Assembly (NCBI RefSeq): GCF_030373445.1
Contig: NZ_JAUCYU010000005.1
Span: 124,001-188,000 of the forward strand
Direction: 5' to 3'
DNA: 64,000 nucleotides
From: Roseovarius sp.
GTDB lineage: Bacteria > Pseudomonadota > Alphaproteobacteria > Rhodobacterales > Rhodobacteraceae
The notes under the pieces were generated by a model. The model saw nothing but the letters and a program-made list of their open reading frames with translations. It made no database searches and was not told where the DNA came from. Of the stretch, positions 11,896 to 21,796 are shown piece by piece (the first letter of the stretch is position 1; each line of letters opens with the position of its first letter). The position numbers and the translations under genes are program-made.

Positions 11896-12507
11896 ATGCT
11901 GGAACTGGATCACCTGGCCGTGGCGGCCGAGACGCTGGACGAGGGCCGCGAGGCGGTGGAGCACGCGCTGGGCGTCAGCCTGCAGCCGGGCGGGCAGCAT
12001 GTGAAATTCGGCACCCACAACGTGCTTCTGGGGATGGAGGAGGGGCTTTACCTCGAGGTGATCGCGGTCGACCCCGGCGCGGCGCCGCTGCCCTATCCGC
12101 GGTGGTTCGACCTCGACCGGTTCGCGGGGCGGCCGCGGCCGCGGATCTGGATCTGCCGGACGGATGATCTTGACGGGGTGGTGGACGATATCCCCGGCGC
12201 GGGCGTGCCCGTGGCGCTGGAGCGGGGCGACCTGCGCTGGCGGATGGCGGTGCCGGAGGATGGCGTGCTGCCCTTCGACAATGCCTTCCCGGCGGTCATC
12301 CAGTGGGAGGGCTCGGCCCATCCCGCGGCGCGGCTGGCGCCCTCGGGCTGTGCGCTGCGGCGGCTGGTGATCGCGCATCCGGAGGCCGTGGCGTTGCAGG
12401 CGGCGCTGAAGGGCCGGCTGGAGGATGAGCGCGTGGTGGTCGAGCCCGGCGCGCAGGCGATGCGCTACGAGATCGACACGCCGCACGGGCTGAGGGTGAT
12501 CGAGTGA
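11896..12507 (+). CDS. VOC/glyoxalase-like domain protein
   Basis: 203 residues, cytosolic. The N-terminus LELDHLAVAAETLDEGREAVEHALG is cut here to its key element LDHLAVA, the first strand of a vicinal-oxygen-chelate module, with a putative metal-ligand His. The domain resembles the Glyoxalase_3 type rather than methylmalonyl-CoA epimerase. Substrate unknown. Its stop overlaps the GTG start of the following acetyltransferase by 4 bp (GTGA). Confidence 0.75.
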   Translation: MLELDHLAVAAETLDEGREAVEHALGVSLQPGGQHVKFGTHNVLLGMEEGLYLEVIAVDPGAAPLPYPRWFDLDRFAGRPRPRIWICRTDDLDGVVDDIPGAGVPVALERGDLRWRMAVPEDGVLPFDNAFPAVIQWEGSAHPAARLAPSGCALRRLVIAHPEAVALQAALKGRLEDERVVVEPGAQAMRYEIDTPHGLRVIE

Positions 12508-12998
12508 GCATCCGGGCCGCGGCGCCGGAGGATGCCGGCGCCATCGCCGGGATCTGGAACCCCTATATCCGCGAGACCGCCGTCACCTTCACCACCGACG
12601 AGAAGACCGAAGCCGGGCTGGCCGCCGATATCGCGGCACGGCCGGGCGCGTTCTTCGTGGCCGGGGAGGGCGGTGCGGTGCTGGGCTTTGCCACCGCGTT
12701 TCCCTTCCGGGGCGGGCCGGGCTACCGGCATACGCTGGAACATACCGTGCAGCTTGCGCCGGGGGCGCGGGGACGGGGGCTTGGCCGGGCACTGATGACC
12801 GGGCTGGAGGATGCGTTGCGGGACAGGGGCGCGCATGTGCTGGTGGCGGGCGTCAGCGGCGAGAACGCGGCGGGCATCGCCTTTCACGCGGCCATCGGCT
12901 TCGAGACCGTGGGCCGGATGCCGCAGGTGGGCCGCAAGTTCGGCCGCTGGATGGACCTTGTGCTGATGCAGAAAATCCTCGGCCCCGGCGGCGGTTGA
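12504..12998 (+). CDS. GNAT acetyltransferase, phosphinothricin-acetyltransferase-like
   Basis: 164 residues beginning with GTG at 12504. The order of motifs fits the Pat/YncA group: IWNPYIRETAVTFTT near residue 18, the conserved HTLEHTVQL segment, and the acetyl-CoA loop GRGLGRALM. The C-terminal region with FHAAIGFETVGRMPQVGRKFGRW is characteristic. Substrates in this group include phosphinothricin, methionine sulfoximine and related N-termini. Translationally coupled to the VOC gene. Confidence 0.85.
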   Translation: MSIRAAAPEDAGAIAGIWNPYIRETAVTFTTDEKTEAGLAADIAARPGAFFVAGEGGAVLGFATAFPFRGGPGYRHTLEHTVQLAPGARGRGLGRALMTGLEDALRDRGAHVLVAGVSGENAAGIAFHAAIGFETVGRMPQVGRKFGRWMDLVLMQKILGPGGG

Positions 12999-13036
12999 CG
13001 CTGACAACCCCGGCGGAAGCCGGTAGGGTCGCGCCC

Positions 13037-13714
13037 ATGTCCATCTGGAACCGCATATCCGAGGCGCTGTCGGCGCTGACCAAGGGTGAGCCGCTGAGCG
13101 AGGTGTTCGACCGCCTGCGCACGCCGCCCGAGCGCAGCGTGGCCTTCGCCATTGCCGTGATCGCGCTGGGCGCCAAGATGGCCAAGGCCGACGGGCTGGT
13201 GACGCGCGACGAGGTGACGGCGTTCCGCGAGGTGTTCCAGATCGCGCAGGCCGACGAGGCGGGGGCGGCGAAGGTCTTCAACCTCGCGCGGCAGGATGTG
13301 GCGGGCTTCGAGGAATATGCCGAGCGTATCCGGCGGATGTTCGGCGAGGATACCGACACGCTGAGCGACCTGATGGAGGGGCTGTTTCACATCGCCGTGG
13401 CCGACGGGGTCTATCACCCGAACGAGGACCAGTTCCTTGAACGGGTGGCCGAGCTGTTCGGGCTGAAACCCCATGAATTCAACGCCTTGAAGTGCCGCTT
13501 CGTGCCCGATTCCAAGCCCGACCCCTATTCCATCCTGGGCGTCACCCCCGACATGCCGATGGACGAGATCCGCGCCGCCTGGCGCCGGCAGGTGCGCGAG
13601 AGCCACCCCGACCGGATGCTGGCCCGCGGCGTGCCGGAGGAGGCGGTGAAGCTGGCCGAGAAGCGGATCATCGACATCAACCGCGCGTGGGAAGAGATTT
13701 CCGAAAGGGTCTGA
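13037..13714 (+). CDS. TerB-domain / J-domain co-chaperone (DjlA-like)
   Basis: 225 residues. A TerB-like helical domain (about 35-145; VIALGAKMAKADGLVTRDEV and a matching second half HIAVADGVYHPNEDQFL) is followed by a C-terminal J domain (about 162-225) with the HPD tripeptide at 190-192. It should stimulate a DnaK-type chaperone. Unlike E. coli DjlA there is no N-terminal membrane helix. The ATG at 13037 is preferred; a TTG at 12995 would add 14 poorly conserved residues. Confidence 0.85.
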   Translation: MSIWNRISEALSALTKGEPLSEVFDRLRTPPERSVAFAIAVIALGAKMAKADGLVTRDEVTAFREVFQIAQADEAGAAKVFNLARQDVAGFEEYAERIRRMFGEDTDTLSDLMEGLFHIAVADGVYHPNEDQFLERVAELFGLKPHEFNALKCRFVPDSKPDPYSILGVTPDMPMDEIRAAWRRQVRESHPDRMLARGVPEEAVKLAEKRIIDINRAWEEISERV

Positions 13715-13715
13715 G

Positions 13716-14747
13716 ATGCGCTTTGCCACCTACAACGTGGAATGGTTCAACGCGCTTTTCGATGACGCCGGCATAGCTTTCGACGATGGCGAATGGTCGG
13801 GCCGGCACGACGTGACGCGGGGCGACCAGCTGGCGGCGCTCGGGATCGTGTTCAGCGCGCTCGATGCCGACGCGGTGATGGTGATCGAGGCGCCGGACCA
13901 CAATGGCCGCCGGGCGACGGTGACCGCGCTGGAAGGGTTCGCGACGGCGGTGGGGCTGCGGGCGCGCAAGGCGCTGATCGGGTTTCACAACGACACCCAG
14001 CAGGAGATCGCGCTGCTGTTCGACCCTGACAGGCTGTCCTGCCGGCACGATCCGAAGGGAGAGCCCACCGGGCAGAAAGGTTCGCGCGAGGCGCCGCGCT
14101 TCGACGGGGTGTTCCGGATCGACCTCGATATCGACGCGACCGAAGACCTGGTGGTGTTTTCCAAGCCGCCCTTCGAGATTGCCGCCGAGACGCCCACGGG
14201 CGCCACGTTCCGGATGATCGGGGCGCATCTGAAGTCGAAGGCGCCGCACGGGGCGACCAATCGCGACGAGGTGATGCGCATGGCGATCTCCAACCGTCGC
14301 AAGCAGCAGGCGCAGGCGGTCTGGCTGCGCCAGCGGATCGTGCAGCATCTCGAGGCGGGGGAGGAGCTGATCCTGATGGGCGATCTGAATGACGGGCCGG
14401 GGCTGGACGAGTACGAGCACCTTTTCGGGCGTTCCTCGGTCGAGATCATCATGGGCGAAGGGGCCGGGACGGACCACCTGCTTTACGATCCGCACGCGCG
14501 CCGCGCGCTGACGCGGCGGATCGGCGCGATCAACACGACGGCGCGGTTCTACATCCAGACCGAGCAGCGCTATCTTCAGGCGCTGCTCGATTACATCATG
14601 GTCTCGCCCGGATTGCGGGAGAAGAAGCCGCGCTGGCGCATCTGGCACCCGTTCGAGGACCCGGGCTGCTGGCGGGTGCCGGAATTGCGCGATGCGCTGC
14701 TCACCGCGTCGGACCATTTCCCCGTGACCATGGATATCGAGCTGTGA
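13716..14747 (+). CDS. Endonuclease/exonuclease/phosphatase (EEP) family hydrolase
   Basis: 343 residues, no signal peptide. EEP-fold metal and catalytic motifs are visible in order: FATYNVEWF near the N-terminus, IGAHLKSKAP in the middle, LMGDLNDGP around residue 225 and the final SDHFPVTMDIEL with the catalytic Asp-His pair. Members are Mg-dependent nucleases or phosphodiesterases. It starts one base after the stop of the J-domain gene. The true substrate cannot be told from the sequence. Confidence 0.85.
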   Translation: MRFATYNVEWFNALFDDAGIAFDDGEWSGRHDVTRGDQLAALGIVFSALDADAVMVIEAPDHNGRRATVTALEGFATAVGLRARKALIGFHNDTQQEIALLFDPDRLSCRHDPKGEPTGQKGSREAPRFDGVFRIDLDIDATEDLVVFSKPPFEIAAETPTGATFRMIGAHLKSKAPHGATNRDEVMRMAISNRRKQQAQAVWLRQRIVQHLEAGEELILMGDLNDGPGLDEYEHLFGRSSVEIIMGEGAGTDHLLYDPHARRALTRRIGAINTTARFYIQTEQRYLQALLDYIMVSPGLREKKPRWRIWHPFEDPGCWRVPELRDALLTASDHFPVTMDIEL

Positions 14748-14757
14748 GGGCGCGCGC

Positions 14758-15525
14758 ATGACCCTGAAGGAACGGCTTCGCCTGCTCTACGAGGGCCGCA
14801 GCACGCGGGCCACGCGGTTCCGCTATGCCCTGCTGGCCTTCGATGCGGTGTCGATCGTGTTCTTCCTTGCGACCGCCATGCTGGAGCTGTCGCCGTGGCT
14901 CTTGATCGCCGACGGGGTGATCGCGCTGCTGATCCTGCTGGACCTGCTGGCGCGGTTCTGGATCGCGCCCAACCGCGTGCGGCACCTGCGGCAGTTCTAC
15001 GTGATGGTCGACATCGTGGTGATCCTGTCGCTGATGGCGGCGCCGTTCATCGGGCAGGGGCTGATGATGCTGCGGCTTCTGCGGGCGCTCAGGCTGGTGC
15101 ATTCCTATCACCTGTTGCGCGACCTGCGGCGCGACTGGCGGTTCTTCCGCCGGCACGAGGATACGGTGGTTTCGGCGGTGAACCTGCTGGTCTTCATATT
15201 CGCCATGACCGCGCTGGTTTACGTGATGCGCGCGCAGGAGCCGGGGCTGGAGAGCTATGTCGACGCGCTTTACTTCACCGTGGCGACGCTGACCACGACG
15301 GGGTTCGGCGATATCGCCATGACCACGACGCATGGCCGTCTGCTGGCGGTGGTGATCATGGTGGTGGGGGTGGGCCTGTTCCTGCGGCTGGCCAGCGCCA
15401 TCTTCTCGCCCGCCAAGGTTCGGCAGAAATGCGAGCAATGCGGGCTCATGCGGCATGACAGCGACGCGATCCACTGCAAGCATTGCGGGGCCGAGATGAA
15501 GATCGAGACCGAAGGGGTCGGGTGA
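14758..15525 (+). CDS. Voltage-gated-type potassium channel with C-terminal zinc ribbon
   Basis: 255 residues. Six membrane segments: S1-S3, an S4-like helix with arginines every third residue (R106, R109, R112), then a pore with the selectivity filter TTTGFGD at 179-185. The cytosolic tail holds CEQCG...CKHCG, with four cysteines at 225, 228, 240 and 243 forming a probable zinc ribbon. Inner-membrane K+ conductance is the expected role. The zinc ribbon could gate the channel or aid tetramer assembly; this is an inference. The gene follows the EEP gene by 10 bp. Confidence 0.85.
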   Translation: MTLKERLRLLYEGRSTRATRFRYALLAFDAVSIVFFLATAMLELSPWLLIADGVIALLILLDLLARFWIAPNRVRHLRQFYVMVDIVVILSLMAAPFIGQGLMMLRLLRALRLVHSYHLLRDLRRDWRFFRRHEDTVVSAVNLLVFIFAMTALVYVMRAQEPGLESYVDALYFTVATLTTTGFGDIAMTTTHGRLLAVVIMVVGVGLFLRLASAIFSPAKVRQKCEQCGLMRHDSDAIHCKHCGAEMKIETEGVG

Positions 15526-15568
15526 GCCACGTCTTAAAACCGTCATTCCGGCTTCCTATATCGGGGGC

Positions 15569-15988
15569 ATGACACGACTGGCCCTGATCACCGCTGTGAC
15601 CCTAAGCCTGACCCCGCCCGCGCTGGCGCAGGACATCGAGGCCGAGCCGGAGGAACCCGGAACCGAGCGCTCGCTGATGGAAGAGGGGGCGCGGATGTTC
15701 CTGGAGGGTATCCTGCGGGAGATGGAGCCCGCGCTGCGCGACCTCGAAGGCATGGCGGGCGAGATCGAGCCGGCGCTGCGCGATTTCGCGCAGGAGATGG
15801 GGCCGGCCTTTGCCGACCTGCTGGGCAAGGTCGACGACCTCAGCAATTACGAGATGCCCGAGATGCTGCCCAACGGCGACATCATCATCCGCCGGAAGGA
15901 ACCGCTGGAGCCCGAGATGCCGGGCGAGCCGGAAACGCCGCTCGAGCCGGAGCTGGATATCGAGCCGGGGGAAGAGATCGAGATTTGA
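15569..15988 (+). CDS. Secreted acidic Pro/Glu-rich protein
   Basis: 139 residues. Signal peptide (about 1-20, PPALAQ), then a helical segment with a repeated pattern, ILREMEPALRDLEGMAGEIEPALRDFAQEM, in which EPALRD occurs twice, and a low-complexity tail of Glu-Pro steps (EPEMPGEPETPLEPELD). Proteins like this in Rhodobacterales are often mislabelled AAA+ ATPase, but no Walker motif is present. Probably periplasmic or envelope-associated. Function unknown. Confidence 0.75.
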   Translation: MTRLALITAVTLSLTPPALAQDIEAEPEEPGTERSLMEEGARMFLEGILREMEPALRDLEGMAGEIEPALRDFAQEMGPAFADLLGKVDDLSNYEMPEMLPNGDIIIRRKEPLEPEMPGEPETPLEPELDIEPGEEIEI

Positions 15989-16020
15989 TTTCGGGGTGAA
16001 GGGAAGACCCTACCCGGCGA

Positions 16021-17565
16021 CTACTGCCCCATCTTGATCGTGGCTTCCGCCTGCAGGGTTTCCGCCAGCGAGCGGAAGCGGGCCTCTGCCACCTCGCCGA
16101 AAAGCGGCGCGGCCTCGGGCGAGAGGCGCAGGTCGAGGCGTTTCTTCTTGGGGAACCAGCGCAGCTCGCCCAGCTTGGCGTCACGCTTGAGCCAGAGCAT
16201 CGCGGCAAAGCGCATCGCCTTGCCCAGCACTTCGGCCTGAACCTGGTCGTCCTCGGAGACCAGCGTGTTGAGATCCTGGAATCGGGTCCCCTCGCGCCGG
16301 TTGGAATAGCGGTGCAGCAGGGCCAGCCCGAGGAACACCCGTTCGGAATGCTTGAGCCCGCCAAGGTTGGCGCGGGTGGCGTTGTCGAAACAATCCTCGG
16401 CGCGGTAATCGGGGTGGGCGCGCCAGCTGACGTCGTGCAGCAGGCAGGCGGCCTTGATGATCCGCCGCCGCTCCGGCCGGACGGATTTGAACAGCGGCTC
16501 GATGAACTTGTAGACCACGGTGCCATAGCCCGGAACGCGGGCGTCGCGCGACTCGGCGAAGGCGCAGGCCTCGATCAGCGGGTCGCGGTCGCGCAGGCGC
16601 TGGGGCATCTGTTCGTAGAGAAGCCCCTCGCGGATGCCGTAGCTGGAAATGGCGATGTCGCGTGGCTTGAAGGTCTTGACCACCTCGCGCAGCACTTCCG
16701 ATGCGATGGGCACCAGCGCCATCCGGCTTGACGAGACACCGGCCCGGTTGCGCAGGTCCTCCGCGTCGGATTTCTCGATATACTTGGCGGTCTCGCGCAC
16801 CGCCTTGGCCGTCATCCGGTACTCGTGCAGCACGTGCAGCGGGTAGCCGCGGCGTTCCATGTCGATCTTGGCGATGGCCCGCCACGAGCCGCCGACGAGG
16901 AACAGGCGGTTCTTCTGCTCGCCGAGGTCGTCCTGCATCGACTTGATCCGGTCGCGGATCAGCGCCTTGCGGGCCTTCTTGCCGCCCTTCATGTCGCGCA
17001 GTTTCAGCGGGCCCAGCGAGGAGCTCAGCCGCCGGCCGACGCGCCCGCCGTTGATCTCGGCCAGCTCCATCGACGAGCCGCCGATATCGCAGACCAGCCC
17101 GTAGGAGCCGGGCCAGCCCAGCAGCACGCCCTGTGCCGAGAGCCGCGCCTCCTCCTTGCCGTCGATGACGTGGATGTGGATGCCGGTCTCGCGCTCGACC
17201 TCCTCGCAGAATTCGGCGCCGTCCTCGGCCTCGCGCACGGCGGCGGTGGCCACGGCGGTCAGCCCGTCGGTGCCGATCCCGTCGCCCAGGTGCTTGAAGC
17301 GGCGCATGGCGGCCAGCGCGCGGGCGCGCCCCTCGGGGTTGAGCCGCCCGGTTTCGGACATGCCGGCGCCAAGCGCGCACATGATCTTTTCGTTGAAGAA
17401 ATAGGCCGGGCTGCGCGCCGCGCCGTCGAACACGACGAGCCGGACGGAGTTCGAGCCGATATCGACCACGCCGACGCGGCTCAGCCCCTGGGCCGATGCC
17501 TCGTCGAAAAGCGGTCGCCCGAATGGGCCCCAATCGGTTTCAGCGGGATCGTTCGTGCCGTCCAT
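16021..17565 (-). CDS. ppx: Exopolyphosphatase, Ppx/GppA family
   Basis: 514 residues. Hydrolyses terminal phosphate from polyphosphate (or pppGpp). The N-terminal ASKHA ATPase-like domain starts with VGVVDIGSNSVRLVVFD (about 31-47) and has the second phosphate loop VCDIGGSSMELAEI. A C-terminal HD-like helical domain shows ACLLHDVSWRAHPDYR. The gene lies 50 bp downstream of ppk1 on the same strand, the usual partner order for polyphosphate turnover. The ATG at 17565 is used; longer readings overlap ppk1. Confidence 0.92.
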   Translation of the reverse strand: MDGTNDPAETDWGPFGRPLFDEASAQGLSRVGVVDIGSNSVRLVVFDGAARSPAYFFNEKIMCALGAGMSETGRLNPEGRARALAAMRRFKHLGDGIGTDGLTAVATAAVREAEDGAEFCEEVERETGIHIHVIDGKEEARLSAQGVLLGWPGSYGLVCDIGGSSMELAEINGGRVGRRLSSSLGPLKLRDMKGGKKARKALIRDRIKSMQDDLGEQKNRLFLVGGSWRAIAKIDMERRGYPLHVLHEYRMTAKAVRETAKYIEKSDAEDLRNRAGVSSSRMALVPIASEVLREVVKTFKPRDIAISSYGIREGLLYEQMPQRLRDRDPLIEACAFAESRDARVPGYGTVVYKFIEPLFKSVRPERRRIIKAACLLHDVSWRAHPDYRAEDCFDNATRANLGGLKHSERVFLGLALLHRYSNRREGTRFQDLNTLVSEDDQVQAEVLGKAMRFAAMLWLKRDAKLGELRWFPKKKRLDLRLSPEAAPLFGEVAEARFRSLAETLQAEATIKMGQ

Positions 17566-17615
17566 CTGGCCCTCGGTTGGTCTTGCCCATGGTATGCGAC
17601 ATGGGGCGGGGGTGG

Positions 17616-19790
17616 TCAATCGCCCGTATGCGTCAGTTTCGGCACATCCGCCGCCCCGGCCGAGCCGCGGCCCGACAAGGACGGGTTTTCCATGAAGAAA
17701 CGGTGGCAGTTGAAGGCAAACTCGCCCTCGGGCCATTCCGCGCGGGTGAAGCTGCCGTCGGGCGCCATCGTCCAGCTTTGGGCGATGTCGGCCATGTTGG
17801 CGGCCATGATCTGGCTGACGATCTGGGCCTTCACGGTGGCGTTCTCGATCTCGACCAGCGTCTCGACCCGGCGGTTGAGGTTGCGGCCCATCCAGTCGGC
17901 CGAGCTGATGAAGACCCGCGCGCCCCGGGAGGGCAGCCCGCCACCGTTGCCGAAACAGACGATGCGGGAGTGTTCGAGGAACCGCCCGACGATGGATTTC
18001 ACGCGGATGTTCTCCGACAGGCCTTTCACGCCGGGGCGAATGCCGCAAATGCCGCGCACCACGAGGCTGATCTTTACCCCCGCGCGGCTGGCACGGTAGA
18101 GCGCGTCGATCACGTCGGGTTCGATGAGCGAGTTCATCTTGGCCCAGATTTCCGCCGGGCGGCCCGCCTCGGCATGGGCGATCTCGTCCTCGATCATCCG
18201 GATCAGGTCGTTCTTCATCTCGTGCGGCGAGATCGACAGGTTCTCCAGCGTCTCGGGCAGGGCATAGCCCGAGAGATAGTTGAACACCTTGGTGGCATCG
18301 CGGCCCAGCTTGGCATCGCAGGTGAAGAAGCTGAGGTCGGTGTAGATCTTGGCGGTGATCGGGTGGTAGTTGCCGGTGCCGTAATGGGTATAGGTGACAA
18401 GGTTGTCGCCCTCGCGCCGGACGACGGTGGAAATCTTGGCGTGGGTCTTCCAGTCGATGAAGCCATAGACCACGTGCGCGCCCGCCCGCTCCAGCCGGCG
18501 GGACTGGCGGATATTGGCGGCCTCGTCGAACCGCGCCTTCAGCTCGACCAGCGCGGTGACCGACTTGCCGTCTTCCGCCGCCTCGCACAGCGCCTCGACG
18601 ATGGGAGAGTTCTTGGACGTCCGGTAGAGCGTCTGCTTGATCGCCACCACGTCCGGGTCGCGCGCCGCCTGCGCCAGGAAGCGGACCACCATGTCGAAGG
18701 TCTCGTAGGGGTGGTGTAGCAGCATGTCCTTCTGGCGGATGGCGGCGAACATGTCGCCGTCATGGTCCTGCACCCGCTCGGGCACGCGGGGGGTGAAGGC
18801 GGGCCAGAGCAGGTCGCGCCGGCTGTCGATGACCAGCTCCTTGAGGTCGGCGAGGCCGATCATGCCGTCGACCTCGACCACCTCGTCGGCGCCCACGTGC
18901 AGCTCGCGCATGATGGTGGCGCGCAGGGCGTCGGGGGCATTGGCCGAGATGTTCATCCGCACCACCTCGCCCCGGCGGCGGCGTTTCAGCGCCACCTCGA
19001 ATTCGCGCACCAGGTCCTCGGCCTCCTCCTCGACCTCGAGATCGCTGTCGCGCAGGACGCGGAAGGCGCAGTGATCCTTGCAGCGATAGCCGGGAAACAG
19101 GCTGTCGAGATGCAGGAGCAGCAGTTCTTCCAGCGGCAGGGCGCGATGGGTGCCCTCGGGGGCGGGCAGGAAGGTGAAGCGGTCGATCTGCTGGGGGATG
19201 GGCAGCAGCGCCTGAAGCGCGCGCCGGTCGGATTTCCGTTCCAGCTGCAGGGCAAGGCAGAAGCCCAGGTTGGGAATGAAGGGGAAGGGGTGCGCCGGGT
19301 CGATCGCCAGCGGCGAGAGCACCGGGAAGACCTTGTTGAGAAAGGCGTCGGACAGGAAGGTGCGGTCGCTGTCGGAGACCCCGTCGCGCGACAGGATCAG
19401 GATGTTCTGCGCTTCCATCTCGGCACGCAGATGGCCCAGCGTGGCCTGCTGGCTGGCCAGAAGGCGGCGGGCGTTCTCGTCGATCAGGACAAGCTGTTCG
19501 GCCGGTGTCAGCCCGTCGGCGCCGGGGTTCGATCGCCCCTCGCGCGCCAGTTCGCGCAGGCCGGCGACGCGCACGTTGTAGAACTCGTCGAGGTTGTTGG
19601 CCGAGATCGACAGGAATCGCAGCCGTTCCAGCAGCGGCACGCGCGGGTTCTGCGCCTCTTCCAGCACGCGCCAGTTGAAGCCCAGCCAGCTCAGCTCGCG
19701 GTTGAAGAACCGCCCCGGCCCGTCAAGGTCGAGATCGGGCAGCTCGACAGGGTCGGGCATGGGGGATTTGAGGAAATCGGCGTTGTTCAT
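17616..19790 (-). CDS. ppk1: Polyphosphate kinase 1
   Basis: 724 residues. Reversibly transfers the gamma phosphate of ATP to polyphosphate. The order is the standard PPK1 one: N-terminal domain ([20 protein letters not shown]), a head domain, then two phospholipase-D-like catalytic domains. [19 protein letters not shown] around residue 465-480 contains the His that becomes phosphorylated in this family. Paired with ppx downstream; hdaA lies 53 bp upstream on the same strand. Cytosolic or membrane-peripheral. Confidence 0.96.
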   Translation of the reverse strand: MNNADFLKSPMPDPVELPDLDLDGPGRFFNRELSWLGFNWRVLEEAQNPRVPLLERLRFLSISANNLDEFYNVRVAGLRELAREGRSNPGADGLTPAEQLVLIDENARRLLASQQATLGHLRAEMEAQNILILSRDGVSDSDRTFLSDAFLNKVFPVLSPLAIDPAHPFPFIPNLGFCLALQLERKSDRRALQALLPIPQQIDRFTFLPAPEGTHRALPLEELLLLHLDSLFPGYRCKDHCAFRVLRDSDLEVEEEAEDLVREFEVALKRRRRGEVVRMNISANAPDALRATIMRELHVGADEVVEVDGMIGLADLKELVIDSRRDLLWPAFTPRVPERVQDHDGDMFAAIRQKDMLLHHPYETFDMVVRFLAQAARDPDVVAIKQTLYRTSKNSPIVEALCEAAEDGKSVTALVELKARFDEAANIRQSRRLERAGAHVVYGFIDWKTHAKISTVVRREGDNLVTYTHYGTGNYHPITAKIYTDLSFFTCDAKLGRDATKVFNYLSGYALPETLENLSISPHEMKNDLIRMIEDEIAHAEAGRPAEIWAKMNSLIEPDVIDALYRASRAGVKISLVVRGICGIRPGVKGLSENIRVKSIVGRFLEHSRIVCFGNGGGLPSRGARVFISSADWMGRNLNRRVETLVEIENATVKAQIVSQIMAANMADIAQSWTMAPDGSFTRAEWPEGEFAFNCHRFFMENPSLSGRGSAGAADVPKLTHTGD

Positions 19791-19843
19791 TCTGCTCGGT
19801 GTCTTGCGCGATTTTCGTGACGGGAAGGTGACGGAGTCTGCCC

Positions 19844-20518
19844 TTACGTGTCGTCATTGTCCAGCAACTCGCGGGCGAGACCGGTGTTGATCGGCCGGCG
19901 CTGCTCGAGCGCTGCCGCATCGAGACGCTCGACGATATCCCGTGCGGCATCGAAGGAACGGTCGATGCGGCGGACCAGGAATGTCAGTGTCGGCGGCGCG
20001 GGCGAGAGCTGGCGGTCGGAAAACAGCTTCATCATCACCGCCATCAGCAATTCGTCGTCGGGCGGCGCGATCTGGACCGTGGGCGTGCCCTGCATCCGGC
20101 TGGCCAGGTCGGGCAGGCCGAGCGGCCACTGGCTGGGCGCGGCAGCGGCGGTGAAAAGCAGCGATTGCCCTTCGGCCAGCGCGAGGTTGTGGAGGTGGAA
20201 GAGCGCATCCTCGGCCGCGCGGTCGCCGGCGATGGCGTCGCAATCCTCGACCGCGACCGGCCCCTCGGCCAGCGCCGGGATGTCGGCCCCGGCCACGTCC
20301 CGCGCCGGGATGATCCGCGCGCCGCTCTGCGCCGCCCAGACATGGGCGAGGTGGGTCTTGCCGGCCCCGCGCGGGCCCACCAGCACCAGCTTGCGGGCAG
20401 GCCACGTGCGCCAGCCCTCGATCATCGCCACGGCGGTGGCGTTGGCCGACGATACGAAGAAGTCGTCGCGCCCGAGCGCAGTGCGCACCGGCAGGTCGAA
20501 GCTGAGCTGGCGGGCCAT
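19844..20518 (-). CDS. hdaA: DnaA-related replication regulator HdaA
   Basis: 224 residues. AAA+ protein homologous to the DnaA ATPase core but lacking its C-terminal DNA-binding domain. It stimulates ATP hydrolysis by DnaA on the beta clamp to prevent re-initiation. An N-terminal clamp-binding-like motif (QLSFDLP, residues 4-10) and Walker A GPRGAGKT at 48-55 are visible. The start codon overlaps the stop of the upstream permease gene by one base (TAATG), so expression is coupled to the permease. Confidence 0.9.
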   Translation of the reverse strand: MARQLSFDLPVRTALGRDDFFVSSANATAVAMIEGWRTWPARKLVLVGPRGAGKTHLAHVWAAQSGARIIPARDVAGADIPALAEGPVAVEDCDAIAGDRAAEDALFHLHNLALAEGQSLLFTAAAAPSQWPLGLPDLASRMQGTPTVQIAPPDDELLMAVMMKLFSDRQLSPAPPTLTFLVRRIDRSFDAARDIVERLDAAALEQRRPINTGLARELLDNDDT

Positions 20519-21585
20519 TACCGGAAGTCGTCCTCGGCCTGCCCGCGATAGAGCGAGCTGTCCTTGTAATGCTGCAACCCGAACCGCGCCAGCACACCCA
20601 GCGCCGCCGCCACCGGCACCGCGACCAGCATGCCGACGAAGCCGAAAAGCGCGCCGAAGACCGAGAGCGCGAAGATCAGCCAGACCGGGTGCAGGCCCAC
20701 GGAGTTGCCCACCAGCTTGGGCGTCAGGATATTGCCCTCGATCACCTGTCCCAGCACGAAGATGCCGACGACCAGCCCGATCGAGACCCAGTCGCCCCAG
20801 AACTGGAAGAGCGCGAGCCCGATGGCCAGCACACCGCCCACCAGCGCGCCCACGTAGGGAATGAAGGTGATGAGCCCCGCGATGGCCCCCACGACGAGGC
20901 CGAATTGCAGCCCCACCGCCATCAGCGCCACGGCGTAATACGTGCCAAGCACAAGGCAGACCGTGCCCATGCCGCGGATGAAGCTGGCCATCGTCCGGTC
21001 GATCTCGCGTGCCAGACGGCGGATGACGGGGGCGTGGTCGCGCGGCAGCAGCGCGTCGATCTCGGCGACCATCCGGTCCCAGTCGTAGAGCAGGTAGACG
21101 GCGACCACCGGCACGATGACCAGAAGCACCACCACGTTGATCAGCGAAGCCGCGGAAGTAAGGATCGATTCCACGATCTGCGCGCCGCGTTCCTGGATCG
21201 TCTGGCCCAACGCGGTCAGCGACTGGCGCAGGGTCGAGTCGTCGTCGACCAGCGAGGGGAACTGGTTGGTCAGGAACATCTGCAACTCGGAGAAGACCCG
21301 CGGCACCGTCTCGAACAGGGTAATGGTCTGGTTCACCAGCGTCGGGATCACCAGGAGCGCGAGAATGACGAAGATCATCACCGCCACCAGCGTGATCAGC
21401 ATGACCGACACGGCCCGCGAACAGCCCATCCTCTCGAATCGGTCGGCGATCGGGTCGAGCAGGTAGGCGATGGCCCCGCCCAGCACGAAAGGCAGGATCA
21501 CGTCGCCCAGGAACCACATCAGAACGAGGAACACCGCCGCGGCGATGCCCCAGTATCTGGCCTGCGTGGAGACGGGAAGTGCCAT
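20518..21585 (-). CDS. AI-2E family permease (PerM/YhhT type)
   Basis: 355 residues with about eight membrane helices in the family arrangement: two N-terminal helices, a long soluble helical insert (residues about 85-155), then a helix bundle with [17 protein letters not shown] and the [14 protein letters not shown] segment. Members move autoinducer-2, sodium/protons or lipids; the substrate here is unknown. First gene of the minus-strand unit permease-hdaA-ppk1-ppx, divergent from proS across 211 bp in which I see no further feature. Confidence 0.9.
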   Translation of the reverse strand: MALPVSTQARYWGIAAAVFLVLMWFLGDVILPFVLGGAIAYLLDPIADRFERMGCSRAVSVMLITLVAVMIFVILALLVIPTLVNQTITLFETVPRVFSELQMFLTNQFPSLVDDDSTLRQSLTALGQTIQERGAQIVESILTSAASLINVVVLLVIVPVVAVYLLYDWDRMVAEIDALLPRDHAPVIRRLAREIDRTMASFIRGMGTVCLVLGTYYAVALMAVGLQFGLVVGAIAGLITFIPYVGALVGGVLAIGLALFQFWGDWVSIGLVVGIFVLGQVIEGNILTPKLVGNSVGLHPVWLIFALSVFGALFGFVGMLVAVPVAAALGVLARFGLQHYKDSSLYRGQAEDDFR

Positions 21586-21796
21586 GGTTGCCCCGGTTAA
21601 GCGTCGGTCTACACATTGCCGATGCGGGGCGCGCTTTCAAGGGCGGGGTGAGAGAAACCGCGCCGGGCCGGTGCGATTCAGCCGTGAAGGGGCAGGCGGG
21701 TGCGAAAACCGGTCCCTGAACGCCCGCATGGCTTGTCTCACCCCCGGCAAAGCCATAAACGGGGGGCCGAACGCCACCCATCACGAGGTCCGCCCG

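Noticed and set aside
11896..12507. VOC protein as the missing methylmalonyl-CoA epimerase
   Set aside because: Its strand pattern fits Glyoxalase_3-like proteins; the epimerase is shorter with a different metal-ligand layout. Position near mcm alone is not evidence.
15569..15988. AAA+ ATPase label for the Glu-rich secreted protein
   Set aside because: No Walker A or B motif. The protein has a signal peptide and a low-complexity tail.
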